Positions 57,447 to 64,000 of a stretch of DNA of 64,000 nucleotides are shown here, in pieces; the stretch's first letter is position 1; every line of letters begins with the position of its first letter. The DNA comes from Phycisphaerales bacterium (GTDB lineage: Bacteria; Planctomycetota; Phycisphaerae; Phycisphaerales; UBA1924): positions 1-64,000 of the forward strand of contig WFPK01000104.1 of assembly GCA_015487555.1 (NCBI GenBank). Reading direction: 5' to 3'. The notes under the pieces were generated by a model. That model did no database searches. It was not told the DNA's origin and was given only the letters and a program-made list of their open reading frames with translations. A program made the position numbers and the translations under genes.

Positions 57447-58286
57447 TTACCTGGTCTTGCCCGATGAATACATCACCGGGTTCTCGACGACCATGACAGT
57501 GGCATCGCCATCTTCGGTACGAAGCCGAATTTCGTTGGTGCCATCGTTCCAGATACCTGTCCAGTGTCCCTTGGCAGGCATGGAGTGGTTGACGATCCCG
57601 TATCGCGAGTTGAACGAAGTTTTCCCGCGTGGAGCGATGAGTTCGATCGTGCCTGCTGACTCTGGGCCAGTGACGAGGGTGACATGCCCGTTGTTGGTGG
57701 TGGCGTGGATGGTTTCGAGCTGGGAGAGGTCCGTACGGATTTCGATGGGCCCACCTTTGCGGATGTTGGTTCCTGATTCGACATTGATGACGCCGGTGAC
57801 GCCGACGATGATGACTTTTCCGCCCGCATTGCGGACTTCGATCCCGTCACATTGCGGGATATAGACCGTGAGGTCCACCGGCGGGCGGTAGCCTTCAACG
57901 GTGAGATCGGTCGGGGAGATGGTCAGGGTGCTCAGTTCGCCGGTGTTGGTATGGACTGCGGTGAAATATTCGCCTGTGGGATCAAAGTCAAGCCCCATCC
58001 GGGCAGCTCTCCACCGGAGCTGGCGTTCTTTGTGGACTCGGAAGTAGATGTGGGCTTCTTCGTGTGCGGGTTTGGCGTAGACCTTGACCTTGCCGTTGGG
58101 ATTGTCGATGACGATGGCGTTGAGCCGACCGACGGTGATGGGGTCGCCGACGATGGGGACTTGGTGGGCGAGTTCATTGGCTGCCATGCGTGCCCGGAGC
58201 CCACCCATGCGGGTACACCCGGACAAAATCACCGAGCCGAGCGTGAAAAGCACGATCAATGGAATTAGGGTCTTGGCGCTACGCAT
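57447..58286 (-). CDS. Predicted lipoprotein, DUF4097-like beta-helical domain
   Basis: MRSAKTLIPLIVLFTLGSVILSGC lipobox; repeating short strands (VDLTVYIPQCDGIEVRNAGGKVIIVGVTGVINVESGTNIRKGGPIEIRTDLSQLETIHATTNNGHVTL). Confidence 0.7.
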   Translation of the reverse strand: MRSAKTLIPLIVLFTLGSVILSGCTRMGGLRARMAANELAHQVPIVGDPITVGRLNAIVIDNPNGKVKVYAKPAHEEAHIYFRVHKERQLRWRAARMGLDFDPTGEYFTAVHTNTGELSTLTISPTDLTVEGYRPPVDLTVYIPQCDGIEVRNAGGKVIIVGVTGVINVESGTNIRKGGPIEIRTDLSQLETIHATTNNGHVTLVTGPESAGTIELIAPRGKTSFNSRYGIVNHSMPAKGHWTGIWNDGTNEIRLRTEDGDATVMVVENPVMYSSGKTR

Positions 58287-58754
58287 GGTGGGCATTCCTC
58301 GGAGTATCTGGTGATTTGGCCGATCATTTGGATGTTCGATCGTGTGGATCATATGGCGGATTGGTTTCTCTTTTGCCCCAAATCGTACGATTTGAGTGCC
58401 GGTGAGTTCTCGTATCGTTGCAAAGACATGCTAAGATAGGTCATTGTCGTCAGATCGGGGGGCCGATCTGATGGAAACATACGCTTTTCCACCCATCCGA
58501 TCGAAACGCGAGCGTTCGAAAAGAGGGTGTCTGTCGGGTATATCGGTTCAGTAGCAGCTTTATTTGCACACTCGTTGTTCAACTTTTTGATTCATCTGCT
58601 GTCTGGACTTGTGGAAATCTGCATATTTTTATGGATCGTGCACCTTCTGCGCACCCGAGCGACATTCCGTCGAATCCCGATTCGCTGCCGAGATGGGTTT
58701 AGAATGGGTCGTCCTGCCAACCCGGGCAAGGATTGACGCTGAGGGGTTCCATCT

Positions 58755-60377
58755 GTGGATACTCATTTTTTCGCTCAAGTATTTGAATCTGCACAGCTTG
58801 CATCTATTTCGCCTGGTCAGGGAGGAGGCGGGGAGAACCCGCTGATGCTCTTGATTGTTGGGTTGGTGGCCATTGGCATCGGGATCGGGCTTGGTGTCGT
58901 CCTTGCCGGGGTGCTTGGAGGCAAGAAAATTGAACGCCTGCGCGCCCAGGCCGATTTGCTCGCAAGCCGGGCCAAGGACGATGCGGCCACGGCTGCGGAG
59001 AAAATCCTCCTCGATGCCGAGCGCAAGGCCCTTGATTGGAAAGAGGCTGTGGATAAAGAACTCGAAGCGGCCCGCTCCGAGCAGCGCGCAGTCGATCGCC
59101 GATTGGCCAAGCGAGAGGACAACCTCGAACGCAAGGAAGATGCGCTCGCAGCCCGTTGTGACCAACTCGATGCGCGCAAAGCAAAGCTCGCCGATCGGGA
59201 GAGTGAGATCGATGCGCTGGTCGAAAAACAACGCCGAGAGCTCGAGCGCATCGCCCAGATCGACCGCGCCCAAGCCAAGGAACTCCTCCTTGAACGCGTC
59301 GCCGAGCAGGCACGCGTCGAGATGGGCAAAGTCACCCGCAAGATCGTCGAAGATGCCGAGGACGAAGCCAAGGACGAAGCCAAGGAAATCCTCATCAACG
59401 CCATCCAGCGCTACGCCAACGAGCACTCCTCCGAATCCACCGTCCGCACGGTGGCCATCCCATCAGACGATATGAAGGGACGGATCATCGGACGCGAGGG
59501 ACGCAATATCCGGGCGATCGAGAAGGCAACGGGTGCCGATGTGATCGTTGACGACACGCCGGGCGTGATCGTCGTCTCGTGCTTTGATAAAGTCCGCCAG
59601 ACCATTGCGGTCCGGGCGCTCGAAACCCTCGTCACCGATGGCCGAATGCACCCGACCCGGATCGAAGAAGTCGTCGAGAAGGTCAAGTCCGAGATGCAAG
59701 AGAAGATTGTCAAAGCGGGCAAAGATGCAGTGGTCGAGCTTGGGCTCAAAGGGATTCACCCCAAAATCATCGAAGCGATGGGGCGATTGACCTATCGCAC
59801 CAGCTATGGGCAAAATGTGCTCAACCACTCGATCGAGGTGGCGTATCTCTCGCAGATCATCGCCGATCAGCTTGGGCTCGATGGCAAGCTCGCCCGCCGA
59901 TGCGGATTCCTCCACGACATCGGCAAGGCGATGGACCATGAGATGGAAGGCGGGCATCCCAAGATCGGGATGGACTTCGCCCGCCAGTATGGCGAGAAGA
60001 ACGAAGCCGTCCTCAACGCGATCGGTGCCCATCATGCCGATATGCCCGCGACCACTTGGTACACCCCGATCATCATGGCTGCCGATGCGGTCAGTGCTGC
60101 ACGCCCTGGTGCTCGGCGCGAGTCGATGGAACGCTACATCCAGAGGCTCAACGACTTGCAGGATATCGCCCTCTCCCAGCCCGGCGTCACCGAGGCCTAT
60201 GCGGTCCAGGCGGGGCGCGAGGTGCGGGTGATGATCAACGCCGATCGCGTCACCGACGACGAGGCCTTCCTGATCGCCCATGAGATTGCCAAAAAGGTCT
60301 CCAACGAGATGACCTTCCCCGGTGAGATCAAGGTGACGGTGCTTCGTGAAACCCGTGCGATCGAAATCGCGCGGTAA
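58755..60377 (+). CDS. rny: Ribonuclease Y
   Basis: N-terminal TM + coiled coil; KH GRIIGREGRNIRAIEKATGADVIVDDTP; HD domain GFLHDIGKAMDHE; NDLQDIALSQPGVTEAYAVQAGREVRV. Confidence 0.96.
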   Translation: MDTHFFAQVFESAQLASISPGQGGGGENPLMLLIVGLVAIGIGIGLGVVLAGVLGGKKIERLRAQADLLASRAKDDAATAAEKILLDAERKALDWKEAVDKELEAARSEQRAVDRRLAKREDNLERKEDALAARCDQLDARKAKLADRESEIDALVEKQRRELERIAQIDRAQAKELLLERVAEQARVEMGKVTRKIVEDAEDEAKDEAKEILINAIQRYANEHSSESTVRTVAIPSDDMKGRIIGREGRNIRAIEKATGADVIVDDTPGVIVVSCFDKVRQTIAVRALETLVTDGRMHPTRIEEVVEKVKSEMQEKIVKAGKDAVVELGLKGIHPKIIEAMGRLTYRTSYGQNVLNHSIEVAYLSQIIADQLGLDGKLARRCGFLHDIGKAMDHEMEGGHPKIGMDFARQYGEKNEAVLNAIGAHHADMPATTWYTPIIMAADAVSAARPGARRESMERYIQRLNDLQDIALSQPGVTEAYAVQAGREVRVMINADRVTDDEAFLIAHEIAKKVSNEMTFPGEIKVTVLRETRAIEIAR

Positions 60378-60412
60378 GTTTCGCTATCGCGCAGCGAGTT
60401 TCGCAGATACGC

Positions 60413-60628
60413 TTATGCGTTGGCGACGAGCTTCTTGCCATTGCAGCATGGGCAGGGGATGGGATGTCCCGTGGAGGGTTGGAGGGCCGCGACGCCGTTG
60501 AATCCAAGCGTGCGGACTGCAACGGTCTGCTGGCAGGGGACGAACCCTCTGCCTGTGCAATATGGGCATTGTTTGAGTTCGAGTTCGCCGACGAGTTGAA
60601 GCGTTGGTGTGGTTGAGTGTGTGTCCAT
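60413..60628 (-). CDS. 71-aa Cys-rich protein with DnaJ-type CxxCxGxG-like motifs
   Basis: MDTHSTTPTLQLVGELELKQCPYCTGRGFVPCQQTVAVRTLGFNGVAALQPSTGHPIPCPCCNGKKLVANA; in frame with the C-terminal part of ORF 60413..61414. Confidence 0.65.
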   Translation of the reverse strand: MDTHSTTPTLQLVGELELKQCPYCTGRGFVPCQQTVAVRTLGFNGVAALQPSTGHPIPCPCCNGKKLVANA

Positions 60629-60802
60629 CAGAAGGCTCCTGGTGTTATCTCTATCGGCTCGATGGGGGACGAGGATGAGTGAAAGAGCGCAATGGGCAAG
60701 AGAAGCCCCTCGCGTCGTCCTTGCTCGGCACTGGTCGAAGCAGGGGGCAGGTGGGGCAATGGGCAAGGGGCAGGTGAGGGAGATGTGTGCTAGGATACAT
60801 CC

Positions 60803-61642
60803 ATGAGTGATGCGTATCGTGTGCAACTCGAGAGCTTTGAAGGGCCAATGGACCTGCTGTTGTACCTCATCCGCAAGCATGAGGTCGATCTGCACGATAT
60901 CCCGCTGGCGATGATTGCGGATCAATACATCGGGTTCCTTGATGATGTGGATCGGATTGATATTGATCTGGCCGGCGAGTTTCTGGTGATGGCCACCACG
61001 CTGATGGAGCTCAAGAGCCGGATGCTCGCTGCCCAGGCCGACGCAAAGGATGCGGGCGAGGTTGACGGTGACGACCAACCTGGCGATCCGGGGGTTGATC
61101 CGCGCATGGAGCTGGTGCGTCAGCTGCTCGATTACAAGAAGTATCGTGATGCAGCCGATGCGCTCGATGATCGACGCAAGACCTGGGAGCAGCGCTACCC
61201 GGTCAAGGCGGCTCCGATCGACGACGAATCCGTCCGTCAGGCGATGGACGAGATGGGCGAGCTCGAGCTCGAAGATCTGGACCTGTCCGATCTGGTCGAA
61301 GCCTTCCGTCAGATCGTGGCGAGTGTGAACTTTGATCGTATCGGCGAGCACGAGGTGATGACCGATGAGACGCCGCTCGAAGTCCATGTCGAGCACATCA
61401 TCGAGCATCTCCAATCGAAGATCGAATCGGGCAAGCCCGGCTCATCGTCGCTTCGCTCAATGCTCACTGGCAAGACCCGGGCCGAGATGGTCGGAATGTT
61501 CCTCGCGATTCTGGTCTTGGTGCGCGATCAGCGGGTGGGGGTTTCGATCGCCGATGGCGAGGTGGAGATGGAGCTTCGGACGGATGTCGATCAGCCGACG
61601 GATGCTATTCATCGAAGCGTGGCGGTGGATGAGTTTGATTGA
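60803..61642 (+). CDS. scpA: Segregation and condensation protein A
   Basis: YRVQLESFEGPMDLLLYLIRKHEVDLHDIPLAMIADQYIGFLD...LAGEFLVMATTLMELKSRMLA. Confidence 0.94.
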   Translation: MSDAYRVQLESFEGPMDLLLYLIRKHEVDLHDIPLAMIADQYIGFLDDVDRIDIDLAGEFLVMATTLMELKSRMLAAQADAKDAGEVDGDDQPGDPGVDPRMELVRQLLDYKKYRDAADALDDRRKTWEQRYPVKAAPIDDESVRQAMDEMGELELEDLDLSDLVEAFRQIVASVNFDRIGEHEVMTDETPLEVHVEHIIEHLQSKIESGKPGSSSLRSMLTGKTRAEMVGMFLAILVLVRDQRVGVSIADGEVEMELRTDVDQPTDAIHRSVAVDEFD

Positions 61643-61658
61643 AGGGAGTTGAGGGTGT

Positions 61659-61735
61659 CACGGCTTGACCGTCTTCGGCAGGCCGTGCTCTTGGATCGTT
61701 CGGAAGACACGGCTTGCCCTTCGGGTCAAGCCGTG
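61659..61735. repeat. Inverted-repeat region between convergent genes
   Basis: CACGGCTTGACC (61659-61670) is a perfect inverse of GGTCAAGCCGTG (61724-61735); CACGGCTTG recurs at 61708-61716. Confidence 0.85.
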
Positions 61736-61746
61736 GCGCCCGTGCG

Positions 61747-63021
61747 TTAGCTCAACCCCTCAACAAATCCCTTGAACCGATCCATCCCCTCGTTGATCTG
61801 CTCGTCGGAGCAGGCGAAGGAGATGCGGAGGTGGTTGGCGGAGATGCCTCCGAAGTCGTCGCCGGGGACGAAGGCGATGTGGGCTTCGTCGAGCATAGCT
61901 TCGGAGAGGCTTGGGGCATCGGTGATTTTGGTGCCTGCTTTGCTGGTCTTGCCGAAGAGTGCGGAGACATCGGGGAAGACATAGAACGCCCCGGTGGGGG
62001 TGGGGCAGGTGAGGCCTGGGATTTCGCTGAGCCGATCCATGATGAGTTTCGCTCGCGACGCAAAGGCCTGCCGCATCGTCTCGACCGTCTCGGCGACGGC
62101 TGGGTTGGTCAGCGCTTCGCGGATGGCGGGGTAGTTGAAGCTGGTGATGTTGGTCGTCATCTGCCCTTGCAGCGTGCCCATCGCTTTGATGAACTTCTTG
62201 CCGAACTCGCCGGGCATGGCGACATACCCGATGCGCCATCCGGTCATGGCGTAGGCCTTGGACATGCCGTTGAGTGTGATGACGCGGCCAGCGATCTCGG
62301 GGATAGACCCGATCGAGAAGTGGGCGTGCTGGCCATAGACGATTTTTTCGTAGATTTCGTCGGTGAGGACAACCAGATTGGGCGCGATGTCGATGGCTTC
62401 ATGGATGACCTTGGCGAGTTCGCGCAGGTCGGATTCGCAGTACATGGTGCCGCAGGGGTTGGAGGGGGAGTTCAAGATCAGCAATCGCGATCGCGGGGTG
62501 ATGGCGTCGGCAAGTTGCTTGGGTGTGATGCGAAAGTCGGTCTCTGGGCCGGCGTTGATTTCTTTGACCACCCCGCCGCTGAGTTCGCAGATGGGGCGAT
62601 AGGAGACCCATGCGGGGGTGGGCAGGATCATCTCCCAGGGGTCTTCCATGGGGCGGTGGAAATCGAAGAGGCACTGCATCGCTCCATAGAGCACATGCTT
62701 GCCTCCTGCGCCGATGGCGATATGTTCGCCGGTGAGTCCCTGGATGTTGTTCTCGGTTTCGAGCTTGTCAGCGATGCACTGGCGGGTTTGCATATCGCCG
62801 AGTGTGGGCATGTACTTGGTTTGTCCATCGAGCATGGCCTTGATGGCGGCGTCTTTGATGGGGCGAGGGGTATCAAAGTCGGGCTCGCCAGCAGCAAACC
62901 CGAGCACATCGACGCCCGATGCTTTGAGGGCTTTGGCGCGGTTGTTGAGGGCAACAGTAATCGAAGGCTTGAGCCCCGAAACACGACGAGAAAGCACAGG
63001 CGAGAGGATGGGCGTGGTCAT
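61747..63021 (-). CDS. Class I/II pyridoxal-phosphate aminotransferase (aspartate aminotransferase-like)
   Basis: FAAGEPDFDTPRPIKDAAIKAM...KYMPTLGDMQTRQCIADKL...NSPSNPCGTMY...LNGMSKAYAMTGWRIGYVAMP. Confidence 0.93.
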   Translation of the reverse strand: MTTPILSPVLSRRVSGLKPSITVALNNRAKALKASGVDVLGFAAGEPDFDTPRPIKDAAIKAMLDGQTKYMPTLGDMQTRQCIADKLETENNIQGLTGEHIAIGAGGKHVLYGAMQCLFDFHRPMEDPWEMILPTPAWVSYRPICELSGGVVKEINAGPETDFRITPKQLADAITPRSRLLILNSPSNPCGTMYCESDLRELAKVIHEAIDIAPNLVVLTDEIYEKIVYGQHAHFSIGSIPEIAGRVITLNGMSKAYAMTGWRIGYVAMPGEFGKKFIKAMGTLQGQMTTNITSFNYPAIREALTNPAVAETVETMRQAFASRAKLIMDRLSEIPGLTCPTPTGAFYVFPDVSALFGKTSKAGTKITDAPSLSEAMLDEAHIAFVPGDDFGGISANHLRISFACSDEQINEGMDRFKGFVEGLS

Positions 63022-63365
63022 GTCCAGACTCTAGCACAACCGATGCCCGAGCCCCATCCTCGATCCGGACGAATCTGATGGGAAGGGATGGATCATCAGG
63101 CCGAAGTTTTCGCCGGGTCTCTGCGAGGCTGCCAGGCCTGCGTATATCGGCCCGGCAACCTCGCGTGGCAACGCCCGAATTTGGGCTTCAATGTCCTTTT
63201 GGGCCCAAGAATCATGCTCTCTGGGGCAGAATCCATGCGAAACACGCCCCCCGGCGGGCTACTATCTGGGCACAGGCCATCCCGGGGTGGTCTGCACGAT
63301 TTGGTTGGCGGCACAAGCAGCGGGGTGTTCCTGCTTCAGTGTCCGCGACGGAAGGAAGAAGAACC

Positions 63366-63635
63366 ATGCCATTACCGACAGCTGAGAAAGCGCAGATCAT
63401 CAAAGACTTCGCACGCACCGAGGGCGATTCGGGCTCGCCTGAGGTCCAGATCGCTTTGCTGACCGCCCGTATCAAACAGGTGGCGACACACCTCAAAGAG
63501 AACAAGCAGGACATGCACAACCGCAGAGGATTGGTCATGATGGTTTCCAAACGAAACCGCCTGCTCCGCTACCTTGCCCGCAAAGACCGCAACGCGTATC
63601 TCGATACCATCAAGCGTCTTGGCCTGCGGAAATAG
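63366..63635 (+). CDS. rpsO: 30S ribosomal protein S15
   Basis: EKAQIIKDFARTEGDSGSPEVQIALLTARIKQVATHLKENKQDMHNRRGLVMMVSKRNRLLRYLARKD. Confidence 0.97.
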   Translation: MPLPTAEKAQIIKDFARTEGDSGSPEVQIALLTARIKQVATHLKENKQDMHNRRGLVMMVSKRNRLLRYLARKDRNAYLDTIKRLGLRK

Positions 63636-63645
63636 AACGATTGAT

Positions 63646-63680
63646 CGCCCCGCGTGTCTGGAAAGATTCGCGGGGCTTTG
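63646..63680 (+). terminator. Hairpin downstream of rpsO (terminator or RNase-processed stem)
   Basis: GCCCCGCG ... CGCGGGGC followed by TTTG. Confidence 0.6.
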
Positions 63681-63701
63681 TTGTTAGGGGCTTTGTTGTA
63701 A
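63672..63701. repeat. Near-perfect 15-bp tandem duplication (GGGGCTTTGTTGTTA / GGGGCTTTGTTGTAA)
   Basis: Direct reading; 14 of 15 positions match. Confidence 0.93.
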
Positions 63702-63914
63702 AAGTTTCTCGTAAAAAACAGTTGGAAGACCAAGAACCATCGGCCCAGAAAACGACCATCGGTCGTGAGTGAGGATGGAGCCGAATCTGTTGGCGATCCG
63801 TGCGAGCGCATCACAGTGATGTATCGACGGATCACGCGGGCACCTCGCACCCGCGCACAGTATCGCCCTATAGATCAATAGGAATACTGCTTATATTGGA
63901 AGGCAAAGAAGAAT

Positions 63915-64000
63915 ATGACAGACTCAAACACACCTACCGTCGTCGAAAAAATGATCGGCGGACGCATGATGCGTATGGAAACCGGACAGATCGCAAAGCT
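63915..64000 (+). CDS. pnp: Polyribonucleotide nucleotidyltransferase, N-terminus only (truncated by right edge)
   Basis: MTDSNTPTVVEKMIGGRMMRMETGQIAKL...; position immediately after rpsO. Confidence 0.75.
   Translation, partial: MTDSNTPTVVEKMIGGRMMRMETGQIAK

Noticed and set aside
58527-58736. 69-aa ORF upstream of rny with hydrophobic stretch
   Set aside because: No family signal and poor codon pattern; more likely part of the rny leader, though not excluded.
60413-61414. 333-aa minus-strand ORF as a single protein
   Set aside because: Most of it is antisense to scpA; only the C-terminal 71 aa look genuine.
63078-63365. N-terminal 96-aa extension of S15
   Set aside because: S15 normally starts at MPLPTAEKAQ; the extension is unlike any S15 sequence and the ATG at 63366 follows a purine-rich stretch (GGAAGGAAGAAGAACC).
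63300-63365. Possible small SRP RNA (GGAAGGAAG motif)
   Set aside because: The surrounding sequence does not match the conserved apical loop of bacterial SRP RNA, and the motif fits an rpsO ribosome-binding region.

Overview
The window looks like a chromosomal segment from a Planctomycetota bacterium, probably Phycisphaerae-like. That placement is inferred from gene content and gene style only. No rRNA, CRISPR array or IS element was recognised. The dominant content is a split type IV pilus / type II secretion-like machinery. Block A (about 4.8-22.7 kb) has two PilB/GspE-type ATPases, PilT, a PilC/GspF platform, four unusually long pseudopilins and a ~1957-aa GspK-like giant. A prepilin peptidase lies at ~34.9 kb. 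Block B (about 37.7-49.3 kb) has a histidine kinase, a STAS protein, a third PilB, a second PilC, PilM/N/O/P-like proteins, four short pilins and a GspK/PilX-like minor pilin ending in a LamG-like lectin domain. No secretin was recognised. Other content: an edge-truncated tyrosine integrase beside tRNA-Gly, a cytochrome c lipoprotein, a pseudouridine-synthase/methyltransferase fusion, CoaB, an oligopeptide ABC transporter with expanded permeases and a coiled-coil-anchored binding protein, xseA/xseB, an OmpA-like lipoprotein, a tRNA-Val/Thr/Tyr cluster, HD-GYP plus REC, scpB, DUF58/transglutaminase, rny, scpA, an aminotransferase, rpsO and the start of pnp. Short 12-16 bp tandem duplications recur through the window. 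All product calls come from reading motifs in translations; no database search was run.
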